Assembly: GCF_001475935.1 (NCBI RefSeq)
Contig: NZ_LDQA01000024.1
Coordinates: forward strand, 1-64,000
DNA from: Aureimonas ureilytica
GTDB taxonomy: Bacteria > Pseudomonadota > Alphaproteobacteria > Rhizobiales > Rhizobiaceae
Reading direction: 5' to 3'
Length of the DNA stretch: 64,000 nt
The stretch's first letter is position 1. Each line of letters opens with the position of its first letter. This document shows, one piece after another, positions 55,650-63,770 of this stretch. Under the pieces are notes generated by a model. It was not told the origin of the DNA, searched no databases, and saw only the letters and a list, made by a program, of their open reading frames with translations. The position numbers were made by a program, and so were the translations under genes.

Positions 55650-56376
55650 AGCGTCAGTGTCCGTTCTCGCCGATCTGCCGGGCTGGCGGATCGGGCGCTG
55701 TCTGTCGGCCCGCAACGGCATCTGCGTTCACGAAGCCCAAGCGCCGGACGGGCGGGCCGCGATCCTCAAGCGGCTCGACCTCGGCCTCAGCGATCCGATC
55801 GCCCGGCTGCGCTTCGCGCGCGAGCAACGGCTCGCCCAGATCCTGCGCCACCCCGGCCTTGCCATGTGTCTCGGGAGCGGCGAAGGCTGGCTGGGTTTCG
55901 AAGCGCTGGCGAGGCCGTTGGTGGTTCAGGATGGCGATGAGTGTGCCCTTTCCATCCTGTGCGCGCTCGCGCGGACGCTGGCCTATCTCCATGGGCGCGG
56001 CGTGGTGCATCAGGACGTGAAGCCCGCGCATGTCCTGTTCGACGCCAGCGGGCGCGTGGTGCTGATCGATCTCGGCTCGGCGGGCCTGATGTCGGGCGAT
56101 CCTCTGGTCGGCCGAGAGGCGGTCGGCGCGCCGGCCTGGGCCGCGCCCGAGCAATGGGACGGCGCGCCGCCCGCACCCGCCGCCGATCTGTGGTCGCTCG
56201 CGCAGCTGGCGCTCTGGCTGCTCGGCGCGAGCGAGCCGGGCCAGCTGGCGGAGCCGCTCGGCGGCCTCCTGCAACGCTGCCTCGCGCCGGAGCCGGAGGC
56301 GCGGCCAAGCGCCGCCGAGTTCGCCGAGACGTTGAAGCAAGCCGCGTCGATTGCCGCCGGTGCTGGCCCCTTGTAA
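55639..56376 (+). CDS. Ser/Thr protein kinase-like protein (PpkA position)
   Basis: A 245-residue cytoplasmic kinase-fold protein without membrane or extra domains. The ATP Lys is probably Lys44 (AAILKRL). The catalytic loop reads HQDVKPAH (124-131), with Gln for the usual Arg and His for the usual Asn, and the DFG motif is DLG (144-146). Activity is therefore plausible but not certain. GTG start inside the methyltransferase end (11-nt overlap). With the PP2C gene downstream it resembles the PpkA/PppA switch that controls T6SS by phosphorylation. Confidence 0.82.
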   Translation: MPSEASVSVLADLPGWRIGRCLSARNGICVHEAQAPDGRAAILKRLDLGLSDPIARLRFAREQRLAQILRHPGLAMCLGSGEGWLGFEALARPLVVQDGDECALSILCALARTLAYLHGRGVVHQDVKPAHVLFDASGRVVLIDLGSAGLMSGDPLVGREAVGAPAWAAPEQWDGAPPAPAADLWSLAQLALWLLGASEPGQLAEPLGGLLQRCLAPEPEARPSAAEFAETLKQAASIAAGAGPL

Positions 56377-56427
56377 CTTGCGCGAGCCAGCGGCCTGCCC
56401 GCTGCCCATGCCGAAAGCGACAGACTG

Positions 56428-57597
56428 GTGACCCTTCCTCCTTCCCGTGTTCTGGTGGTCGATGACGTCGCGGAAAACCGCGACCTCCTCCTGCGTCGCC
56501 TCCGGCGGATGCAACTCACCGACACGGCCGAGGCGGCCAATGGGCGCGAGGCGCTGGAGTTCATCCGCCGCGAGCCCTTCGATCTCGTGCTGCTCGACGT
56601 CATGATGCCCGAAATGAGCGGAATCGAGGTTCTGCGCGCGCTGCGCGAGGACGGCCGACTGACGGATCTGCCGGTCGTGATGATTTCCGCCGCGTCCGAG
56701 ATCGAGAAAGTGGTGGAATGCGTGGAGCTTGGGGCGGAGGACTATCTGCCCAAGCCCTTCAATCCTGCGCTCTTGGCAGCGCGGGTGCGCGCGGCTCTGG
56801 AGCGGCGGCATCTGCGCATGGAGAACCGTCGCCAGCTGGAACGCCTGACGCTCGAACTCGAAAAGGCGCGCCGTCTCCAGATCGGCATGATGCCTGATCA
56901 TGTCGCCTTCGACCCCGCCCGCTGGGACATTGCGGGGCGGATGGAGCCGGCGCTCGAAATCGGCGGCGATCTCTACGATCTGTTCGAGCCCCTCCCCGGC
57001 ACGCTCTGTGTGGCGATCGGCGATGTCGCGGGCAAGGGGATGCCGGCAGGGCTCTTCATGGCGCGCGCACGCAGCCTCCTGCGCGCCGGTGTCTTGCAGC
57101 ATGTGGCGCTGAAAGGCGCGCTGCCTCGGCCATCCGAGATTGCCGGGCTTCTCAATGACGAGCTGTGCAAGAACAATCCCGACACGACCTTCGTCACGCT
57201 CTTCGTCGGGCTTCTCACGCTCGGCACCGGGGAGATCGAGTTCTGCAATGCCGGCCATGTCTATCCCCTGCGCGTGGAGCCGACGGGGCGCGTGGAGGAG
57301 ATCGTGACGCCCGCCGACCCTGCGCTCGGCGTGGTCGAGGATTTTCCCTTCGCCGATCATCGCGCCACGATCCGGCCCGGCGAGACCTGGCTTCTTTCGA
57401 CGGATGGGTTGGGCGACACGCAGAACCCGGACGGCGAGGCGCTGGAAATCGAGCGTGTTCTCAAGCTCGTATCGGCGGTCGCGGGTCAAGGAGTCGGGGC
57501 GGCGCTCGATCAGCTCACGGCCGCTGCCCGCACCTTTGCCGACGGCGCCCCGCCTTTCGACGATGTGACCCTGGTGGCCCTGCGCCGACTGGCCTGA
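56428..57597 (+). CDS. Response regulator with PP2C/SpoIIE phosphatase domain
   Basis: A 389-residue protein: REC domain (1-125, phosphoacceptor Asp57 in LLDVMMPEMSG, Lys in PKPF), a short coiled linker (130-150) and a PPM/SpoIIE Ser/Thr phosphatase domain (about 165-385, with GGDLYDLF, GDVAGKGMPAG and STDGLGDTQ). Phosphorylation of the REC domain probably sets phosphatase activity. It may reverse the kinase encoded 51 bp upstream, and it may receive phosphate from the hybrid kinase encoded convergently at 57966-60731. The GTG start is at 56428. Confidence 0.88.
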   Translation: MTLPPSRVLVVDDVAENRDLLLRRLRRMQLTDTAEAANGREALEFIRREPFDLVLLDVMMPEMSGIEVLRALREDGRLTDLPVVMISAASEIEKVVECVELGAEDYLPKPFNPALLAARVRAALERRHLRMENRRQLERLTLELEKARRLQIGMMPDHVAFDPARWDIAGRMEPALEIGGDLYDLFEPLPGTLCVAIGDVAGKGMPAGLFMARARSLLRAGVLQHVALKGALPRPSEIAGLLNDELCKNNPDTTFVTLFVGLLTLGTGEIEFCNAGHVYPLRVEPTGRVEEIVTPADPALGVVEDFPFADHRATIRPGETWLLSTDGLGDTQNPDGEALEIERVLKLVSAVAGQGVGAALDQLTAAARTFADGAPPFDDVTLVALRRLA

Positions 57598-57606
57598 GCG
57601 GGCGTC

Positions 57607-57969
57607 TCAACCGGCCGGCAGAAGCGCCGTCATCTTTGCCAGAAGGCGTTTGATATCGACGGGCTTGGTGTCGAAATCGTCGCAGCCCGCCGCCAGAGCC
57701 CTCTCACGTTCGCCGCTCATGGCATGGGCGGTCAGCGCGATGATCGGGCCGTTCCAGCCGGCGGATCGAATGCGGCGCGTCGCCTCCCAGCCGTCCAGCA
57801 CCGGCAGGCCGAGATCCATCAGCACGAGATCGGGATTCTCCTTGGGCACGCCGTCCACCGCCTCCTGCCCGTCATGGGCGAAGGCGACGGTGAAGCCGGC
57901 GCGGATCAGCCGGCGCGAAAGCATGTCGCGGTTCAGCTCGTTGTCCTCGACCAAGAGAATATGCCTCAC
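57607..57969 (-). CDS. Single-domain response regulator
   Basis: A 120-residue stand-alone REC protein with acidic pocket VEDN (8-9), phosphoacceptor Asp52 (LVLMDLGLPVLDGW), Thr in ALTAHAM and Lys in DTKPVD. No output domain, so it acts by protein contact or as a phosphorelay step, as DivK-like proteins do. The GTG start overlaps the end of the hybrid kinase gene by 4 nt (GTGA), which makes the hybrid kinase its likely partner. It converges with the REC-PP2C gene 10 bp away. Confidence 0.9.
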   Translation of the reverse strand: MRHILLVEDNELNRDMLSRRLIRAGFTVAFAHDGQEAVDGVPKENPDLVLMDLGLPVLDGWEATRRIRSAGWNGPIIALTAHAMSGERERALAAGCDDFDTKPVDIKRLLAKMTALLPAG

Positions 57970-60731
57970 GCCTCCGCCTCCTCGCGTGGCGTGCCGACTT
58001 GCGCTGCCGGCATGGTCGCCCGTGCCTGCCGTAGGGCCTCTGTCAGTTCGAGATAGGCGGCCTTGCCCTTGGCGACGACGCGGTGCGTGCTGGCCTCCAG
58101 AATGCGGCGCTCGTCCAGCGTCAGCTCCTTGGCGGTAACGACGACCACCGGTATCTGCGACCAGCGCTCTTGCGACCGGATACGGGCCAGGAACTCGAAT
58201 CCGTCCATCTCCGGCATCTGGAGATCCAGCAGGATGGCCGAGGGCGGCTCATGCGCCGAGAGCCAGTCCAGCGCCTCGCGCCCGTTAAAGGCCATGGCGA
58301 CCGAAAGGTTCAGCCGCCCGACGGCGCGGGCCATCAACTCGCGCGTCGGCGGGTCGTCCTCCACGATGAGCACCGTCCCATCGCCCCCCGGCCCGGCGAG
58401 GCGGCGCACGATTTCGCTGAGCGCATTGCGGTCGATGGGCTTGGTCATCATGGCGGCCGCGCCGAGCGAGAAGCCCAGCGCCTTTTCGTTGGACACGCTG
58501 ACGATGACGACGGGGATATCGGCCAGCGCCGGATCGTTCTTGAAGGCCGACAACGTGCTCCAACCGTCGAGCTGCGGCATCAGAATATCGAGCGTGACGA
58601 TATCGGGCCGCTCCAGACGCGCGAGTTCCAGCGCCGCGTGCCCGTCCGAGGCGTAGATCAGGCGATAGCCCTCGCGCGCCAGATGCGATCCGATGATATG
58701 CGCGCTGGCCGGATCGTCGTCCACCACCAGCACGAGGCCCGAGCCCGAGACGGCAGACGCCCCCGCCTCCGCGCCCGGGAGAGCTCCGCCGTCTCGCAGG
58801 GCCGGATCGTAGGGCAGCGACAGAACGAAGGTCGAGCCCTCGCCAGGCCGGCTCGACACGGTGATGTCGCCGCCCAGCATCCGCGCGAAGGATCGGCTGA
58901 TCGCGAGCCCGAGCCCGGTGCCGCCGAACTTGCGCGTGGTGGACGTGTCGGCCTGGCTGAAGGCCTGAAACAGACGGCCCATCTGCTCCTCGCTCATGCC
59001 GATGCCCGTGTCGGACACGGCGATGCGCAGCCAGCGCGCGCCATGCTTCTCATCGGTTTCGGCCCGAAGCGTGACCTTGCCCTCTTTTGTGAACTTCGAG
59101 GCGTTGCTCAGAAGATTGAGGACGGCCTGCTTCACTTTGGTCGCATCCGACAGGATGAAGCCGAGACCGGTCTCCTTCTCGACCACCAACTCGTTTGCGT
59201 TCTGGCGCGCCAGCGGCTGGATCAGCGCTTCGACATCGTGCAGCATGGCCTCGATCGAGAAGCTCTCGTCGTAGATTTCCATGCGCCCGGCTTCGATCTT
59301 TGAGAGGTCGAGAATGCCGTTGATGAGGCCGAGGAGGTGGTTGCCGGCCGACTCGATCTTGGCGAGATCGGGCAGGAACGCGTCCTGGCCATCATCGCGC
59401 GCGTCTTCCTGAAGGATCTGGCTATAGCCGATGATGGCGTTGAGCGGTGTGCGCAGCTCGTGGCTCATATTGGCAAGGAATTCGGATTTCACCCGCGTCG
59501 CGCGCTCGGCTTCCTCGCGCGCGTCTTCGGACTCGATCTGGCGCTGACGCAACTCGCTGATATCGGAATAAAGAACGGTGAAGCCGCCATCATGCGTGGG
59601 GCGCTCGGTGATCTGCATCCAGCGCCCGTCGCGAAACCGATCGATCCGGCTTTCCCGCGCGCGATGGGTCGAGAGGCGGGACGTCAGCCATGCGTCCGCG
59701 CCGTGCTCGGTCTCGATGAGATCGCGGCCGGCCAGCGCCACGACCTCCTCGAAGGTCGCGTGCGCGGCCGCCATCGCGCCGAAGCCGGGATGGAAGCTGC
59801 GGAAGCGGGCATTGGTGATGCGAAGCCGGGCGTCCGGCCCGTAGAGCGCGAAGCCCTGCGCGATGCTCTCGATCGCGTCCGACAGGGTGGAGCGCTGCCG
59901 CTCGGCCTCGCGCGTCAGCCGCGCCCGCTCGGCCAGGCTCTCGCGCAACAGTTGAAGCGCCTCCGTGACGCGTCCGAGTTCGTCGCGCGAGGGCGGCGGC
60001 AGGACCACCTCCGCTTCCCCCCGCGTGATCGCGCCGACGGCATCCACGATGCCGCGAAGGGGGCGCAGGATGGAGGCGAGGATCACCAGCGTCATGATCG
60101 CGCCGATCAGCACGGCCGCCAGCGTCACCAGAGCCGACACGCGCGCGGCCGACGCGAACTGGTCGAGAATGCCGGCGCGCGCGTCCTGCGCCTGTCGCAT
60201 CAGCGTTTCGGACAGGCCGGCAAAGGCCTTGTCCACCACGATGCCGAACTGGCGCGCCTGCGCGAACTGCGTGTTGCCGATGACGCGCTGGTCGCTCGTA
60301 TAGGCTTCGACGGCCGCTTGCGCGAGCGTATCGAAGCGCTCGGAATCCTGAGAAATAGTCGCCGCGATGTCGGGATAGGTCTGCGACAGAAGCGCCAATT
60401 CGCTCTTCAGCCGCGCGCGGGCCGAGGCCGCGTTGCGCTCCGAGAGGGTGAGAAGGCTCACCGCCAGATCGGCCTGCCAGTAGCGCAAGTCGTTGAAGGC
60501 GGCGCGCGCGCGATCCGCCACTTCGATCGTCGCGGCGATGCGGCTGGCGCCGGCTGCCGTGTCCCAGGAGCGCGTCAGCATTCCACCGACATAAAGGCTC
60601 GCGCCGATCATGGCGACGAAGAAGCCGGCGGCGAGCACCACGAGCCGCACACGGATCGAAAAGCGGCGCAGCGCCTCCAGCCCGCGCGCCCGGCGACGGC
60701 CGGTCAAAAACGGAGCGGCGGTGACGCTCAT
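57966..60731 (-). CDS. Hybrid sensor histidine kinase with two REC domains
   Basis: A 921-residue membrane hybrid kinase. Helices at about 30-50 and 200-221 flank a helical periplasmic sensor. HAMP (about 222-275), PAS (285-395), HisKA with His424 (NMSHELRTPL), HATPase with NLLSNASKFT and GTGLGLAIS, then REC domains with Asp715 and Asp836. The start overlaps the stop of a haem-binding DUF3365 gene, so the two probably form one sensor. Its output may pass to the single REC protein downstream and to the REC-PP2C protein. Confidence 0.92.
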   Translation of the reverse strand: MSVTAAPFLTGRRRARGLEALRRFSIRVRLVVLAAGFFVAMIGASLYVGGMLTRSWDTAAGASRIAATIEVADRARAAFNDLRYWQADLAVSLLTLSERNAASARARLKSELALLSQTYPDIAATISQDSERFDTLAQAAVEAYTSDQRVIGNTQFAQARQFGIVVDKAFAGLSETLMRQAQDARAGILDQFASAARVSALVTLAAVLIGAIMTLVILASILRPLRGIVDAVGAITRGEAEVVLPPPSRDELGRVTEALQLLRESLAERARLTREAERQRSTLSDAIESIAQGFALYGPDARLRITNARFRSFHPGFGAMAAAHATFEEVVALAGRDLIETEHGADAWLTSRLSTHRARESRIDRFRDGRWMQITERPTHDGGFTVLYSDISELRQRQIESEDAREEAERATRVKSEFLANMSHELRTPLNAIIGYSQILQEDARDDGQDAFLPDLAKIESAGNHLLGLINGILDLSKIEAGRMEIYDESFSIEAMLHDVEALIQPLARQNANELVVEKETGLGFILSDATKVKQAVLNLLSNASKFTKEGKVTLRAETDEKHGARWLRIAVSDTGIGMSEEQMGRLFQAFSQADTSTTRKFGGTGLGLAISRSFARMLGGDITVSSRPGEGSTFVLSLPYDPALRDGGALPGAEAGASAVSGSGLVLVVDDDPASAHIIGSHLAREGYRLIYASDGHAALELARLERPDIVTLDILMPQLDGWSTLSAFKNDPALADIPVVIVSVSNEKALGFSLGAAAMMTKPIDRNALSEIVRRLAGPGGDGTVLIVEDDPPTRELMARAVGRLNLSVAMAFNGREALDWLSAHEPPSAILLDLQMPEMDGFEFLARIRSQERWSQIPVVVVTAKELTLDERRILEASTHRVVAKGKAAYLELTEALRQARATMPAAQVGTPREEAEA

Positions 60732-61495
60732 TGCGGCAGAAGCTGGATCGAGATGACGCCGCCGAGATCGCCGAGCGCCGCGCCCTCGCGCGGATAGCCG
60801 GTGATGTCGAGTTCGCCCTGCGGCGCGCCGTGGCAGGACAGGCAGGACTGCGAATAATATTCCGGCACGGCAACGCGCACCCGCCGGTCCGCGCCCTCGC
60901 CCGTCACCTCGGCGAAAAGCTCGCCCTTCGGCCAGTCCTTCGTCTCGAACCGGCCGTCGATCGTCGCGATCTCCCAGGCGTCGGGGCGCGACTGCCGGTT
61001 GCGCACGAGCTGCGGCGGCGCGGTGACCTTGATCCGTGCCTCATTACCGACGCGCCGCTCGAAAGCCTCGTTCACGAGGCGCGCGAAGGTGGCGGGAATG
61101 AAGCCTTTGAACCCGATGCCTTCCTGGTTGATCGTCGCCTGATTGGCGTCCATTACCTCCACGATCGAGTCCATCTGTGCATGGAGCAACCGACCGGCGT
61201 AGGAGGTCGGGTCGATGGTCGAAATATCGGTCCCGGTCTGTGTCTGGAACCGCGCGGTCGCCTCCTTCAGAACCACGTCGCCTGTCAGATGCTTGTCGCC
61301 GCGCGCCGGATCGTTGATCTCGTCCTGATGGCTGGAGATGACGCCGCGCGCCGATTGGAGCATGGCGGCCAGGAGACGGGCGGTCGTCAGATCGGCGTCG
61401 GTCTGCACCACGGGCGCGTTCGTCGCCGAGAAGGCCGCTCCACCCCCGGTTGCCGCCAGCGCCAGGAAAATCGCGGCGAACCTCAGTCGTTCCAT
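60728..61495 (-). CDS. DUF3365 (Tll0287-like) haem-binding sensor protein
   Basis: A 255-residue exported protein: signal peptide (1-24), a DUF3365 domain and a CLSCH haem c site at 218-222. Related domains act as haem- or redox-linked sensors attached to signalling proteins. Here it is a separate gene that overlaps the start of the hybrid kinase by 4 nt. It may therefore be the periplasmic redox or ligand sensor for that kinase. The ATG at 61495 was chosen because a clean signal peptide and an AAGGTG site result; a longer frame adds 17 residues. Confidence 0.85.
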   Translation of the reverse strand: MERLRFAAIFLALAATGGGAAFSATNAPVVQTDADLTTARLLAAMLQSARGVISSHQDEINDPARGDKHLTGDVVLKEATARFQTQTGTDISTIDPTSYAGRLLHAQMDSIVEVMDANQATINQEGIGFKGFIPATFARLVNEAFERRVGNEARIKVTAPPQLVRNRQSRPDAWEIATIDGRFETKDWPKGELFAEVTGEGADRRVRVAVPEYYSQSCLSCHGAPQGELDITGYPREGAALGDLGGVISIQLLPQ

Positions 61496-61795
61496 GGCAG
61501 ACACCTTTCCGGCCAGCCATGCCTGACGGCATGACTGTTTTCTCAAGAAGCCTTAGGGAGGACAAAGGCTAGGGGGAAGGCATGTGAGACATAGGGTCAA
61601 GTCATGGGGCGCGACCCCACGAATTTTCCGCTGCGAGCGAAATTTCGTTGAGCCTTGCAGCGTGCCAGCGCCTTGTAGTTTCGTTCAAGTGACTTGCATT
61701 ATCTTCCAACCGCTTGCCCCGGATTGCGTTTCACGCGATGGTGTGGTTCGGGAAACGATACCCCGAGCGATTGTAAGCTGCTGGAGCCAGACCGC
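61496..61795. other. Divergent regulatory region, DUF3365 to XRE gene
   Basis: 300 bp without a gene. It holds divergent promoters and the palindrome at 61684-61699, which recurs in front of the downstream sugar ABC operon. Open frames extending the XRE gene upstream lack family features. Confidence 0.5.
61684..61699. promoter_or_regulatory. TTCAAGTnnCTTGnAT palindrome, copy 1 (XRE gene)
   Basis: TTCAAGTGACTTGCAT with a perfect CAAGT-G-ACTTG centre, about 100 bp upstream of the XRE-cupin regulator start. The same motif occurs before the sugar-binding protein gene at 62676. A shared site suggests control of both by the regulator. Confidence 0.5.
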
Positions 61796-62410
61796 GTGAG
61801 TTCGACGAGATTGTCCAAGAGCGCTGCGGGCGACATGGCTGGAGAAGCTGCCGCGACCAAACTGGGCGTGCGGCTGAAACTGGCGCGGCAGACGCGCGGC
61901 TTGACCTTGAAGGAACTGGCGCTCGGCGCGGGCTGTTCGGAAAGCCTCCTGTCCAAGATCGAGAACGGCAAGGCGTCGCCTTCTCTCCCTATGCTGCACA
62001 AGCTGGTGGAGGTGCTGGGCACCAATATCGGGCGCATGTTCGAGGAGGTCGATGGCGACGAAGGCATCGTCTTTCGCGCAGGCAAGCGGCCCTTTATCGC
62101 GCTCGATCCACTGCGCCAAGGCGAAGGCATCTCGCTGGAGCGGGTCATCCCGTATTCCTCGGGCCATCTCCTTCAGTGCAACATCCATCATATCGAAGGG
62201 GGCGGCGCGAGCGATGGGCCGATCAGTCACGCTGGCGAAGAGGTCGGCTATGTCGTCGCCGGTAAGGTCGAACTCACCGTGGAAAGCCGCACCTTCCAAC
62301 TCAAGATGGGCGACGCCTTCGCCTTTCGCTCCGAACTTCCGCATCACTACCGCAACACCGGGACGGTGCGGGCCAGTATTTTTTGGGTGAACACGCCGCC
62401 GACATTCTAA
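61796..62410 (+). CDS. XRE-family regulator with cupin domain
   Basis: A 204-residue regulator: HTH_3/XRE domain (about 20-75: LGVRLKLARQTRGLTLKELALGAGCSESLLSKIENGKASPSLPMLHKL) and a C-terminal cupin ligand domain (about 125-200, SHAGEEVGYVVAGKVELTV and MGDAFAFRSELPHHYRN). The GTG at 61796 has GGAG upstream; ATG at 61835 is an alternative. It lies directly upstream of, and in the same direction as, a sugar ABC operon, with matching palindromes before both, so it is the likely local regulator. Confidence 0.87.
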   Translation: MSSTRLSKSAAGDMAGEAAATKLGVRLKLARQTRGLTLKELALGAGCSESLLSKIENGKASPSLPMLHKLVEVLGTNIGRMFEEVDGDEGIVFRAGKRPFIALDPLRQGEGISLERVIPYSSGHLLQCNIHHIEGGGASDGPISHAGEEVGYVVAGKVELTVESRTFQLKMGDAFAFRSELPHHYRNTGTVRASIFWVNTPPTF

Positions 62411-62756
62411 CGACGGATCTGGACGAGTTGCGCCCGCCCTCGTTGTTTCCGTTGGACTGTGGTTCATGAAGTCGCACAGCCATCCCGCGCGCATGGCTTC
62501 GCCTGCCTTGCTTCGCGTCTTTCCGTTCACCGAAGCCCTTGCTCATCCGCTGGCGCAGCCACGCGCGAACGCAGCTTTCATTCCGATTGCGCTGCCACAA
62601 AAATCACCTCGCGCTGCCATAAAACTGAGCAGCCGCAAAATATGCCGTTTTCTTCTTCAAATGCATTGACAGAAATTCAAGTCTCTTGAATTCTGCTCCT
62701 GTGCCCATGAGGGCGAGAGGGTGGCCGATGGCGGCCCCTCATGAAGGAGATCCGAA
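62411..62756. other. Promoter region of the second sugar ABC operon
   Basis: 346 bp without a gene, AT-rich near 62,610-62,700. It contains a TTGACA hexamer (62666-62671) and the TTCAAG palindrome overlapping the expected promoter core, followed by an about 60-nt leader to the binding-protein gene. Confidence 0.55.
62666..62694 (+). promoter_or_regulatory. Promoter with overlapping palindrome, copy 2 (sugar ABC operon)
   Basis: TTGACA (-35 like, 62666-62671) overlaps TTCAAGTCTCTTGAAT (62676-62691), whose ATTCAAG-TCT-CTTGAAT core (62675-62691) is a perfect 7-3-7 palindrome. An operator placed over the promoter core suits repression. It shares TTCAAGT-N2-CTTG with the site before the XRE regulator. 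Confidence 0.55.
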
Positions 62757-63698
62757 ATGCGCCTCTCCCAATTCCTGGCCGGCGGTGCCGCCGCCCTCAC
62801 GCTTCTGGCCGGCCTCGGCGCCAGCGCGGCGCAGGCCGAGACCTTCGCCCTGGTGACGATCAACCAACAGGCTCTCTTCTTCAATCAGATCAACGACGGC
62901 GCGAAGGCGGCCGCCAAGGCGGCCGGCGCCGATCTGGTGATCTTCGACGCCAACAATGTTCCGGCCGCGCAGAACACCGCGATCGAGAATTACATCACCC
63001 AGAAGGTGGACGGGATCATCCTGATCGCCATCGACGTGAACGGCGTGAAGCCCGCCATCACCGAGGCCAAGAAGGCCGGCATCCCGGTAATCGCCATCGA
63101 CGCGCAAATTCCGAACGGCGACAATGTTTCCTTCGTGGGCGTTGATAACACCAAGGCAGGTGAGGAGATCGGCAAGTATTACGCCGACTACGTGAAGAAG
63201 GAGATGAAGGGCGAGGCGAGCGTCGGCGTCGTCGGCGCGCTCAATTCCTTCATCCAGAACCAGCGGCTGGACGGCTTCAAGAAGGCCGTCACAGCGAGCG
63301 GCGACAAGGTCACCTTCCTCGACACGGTGGACGGGCAGAACGTGCAGGATGTCGCGCTGGGTGCGGCCGAAAATCTGATGACCGCCAACCCGACCATGAG
63401 CACGCTCTATGCCACGGGCGAGCCGGCGCTGATCGGCTCGGTCTCAGCCGTCGAGAGCCAGGGTCGTCAGAGCGACGTGAAGGTCTTCGGCTGGGATCTG
63501 ACCGCGCAGGCCGTGAAGGGCATCGACGAGGGCTGGGTGGTCGCCGTCGTGCAGCAGGACCCCGCCGGCGAAGGCAAGGCCGCCGTCGAAGCGCTGGCCA
63601 AGCTGAAGAAGGGCGAAAAGGTCGAGCCGATCATCAACGTGCCGGTGACGATCGTCACCAAGGCGAATGTCGATCAGTTCCGGGGCATGTTCAAGTAA
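62757..63698 (+). CDS. Periplasmic sugar-binding protein (RbsB type)
   Basis: A 313-residue CUT2-family binding protein: signal peptide (1-27, ending AQA), mature start ETFALVTINQQALFFNQINDGAK, then VDGIILIAIDVNGVKPAITEAKKAGIPVIAIDAQIP and SFVGVDNTKAGEEIG, all typical of ribose/fructose-like binding proteins. An AAGGAG site precedes the ATG. It opens an ABC operon that continues past the window. The sugar cannot be told from sequence; a six-carbon sugar or polyol is as likely as ribose. Confidence 0.93.
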   Translation: MRLSQFLAGGAAALTLLAGLGASAAQAETFALVTINQQALFFNQINDGAKAAAKAAGADLVIFDANNVPAAQNTAIENYITQKVDGIILIAIDVNGVKPAITEAKKAGIPVIAIDAQIPNGDNVSFVGVDNTKAGEEIGKYYADYVKKEMKGEASVGVVGALNSFIQNQRLDGFKKAVTASGDKVTFLDTVDGQNVQDVALGAAENLMTANPTMSTLYATGEPALIGSVSAVESQGRQSDVKVFGWDLTAQAVKGIDEGWVVAVVQQDPAGEGKAAVEALAKLKKGEKVEPIINVPVTIVTKANVDQFRGMFK

Positions 63699-63714
63699 CG
63701 GCCAATGCCGGTTC

Positions 63715-63750
63715 GGGCGGTGCCATCGAGTACCGCCCTCCCTTTTTTTT
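63715..63750 (+). terminator. Terminator/attenuator after the binding-protein gene
   Basis: Stem GGGCGGT / ACCGCCC followed by eight Ts (63743-63750), between the binding-protein and ATPase genes. It has the full form of an intrinsic terminator, so most transcripts may end here, giving excess binding protein. Confidence 0.8.
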
Positions 63751-63770
63751 CCACCAGCCGGAACGACGCC

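Noticed and set aside
45885-57597. Recent horizontal transfer of the T6SS locus
   Set aside because: Base composition and codon use look like the neighbours by eye, and no tRNA, integrase or flanking repeat was found.
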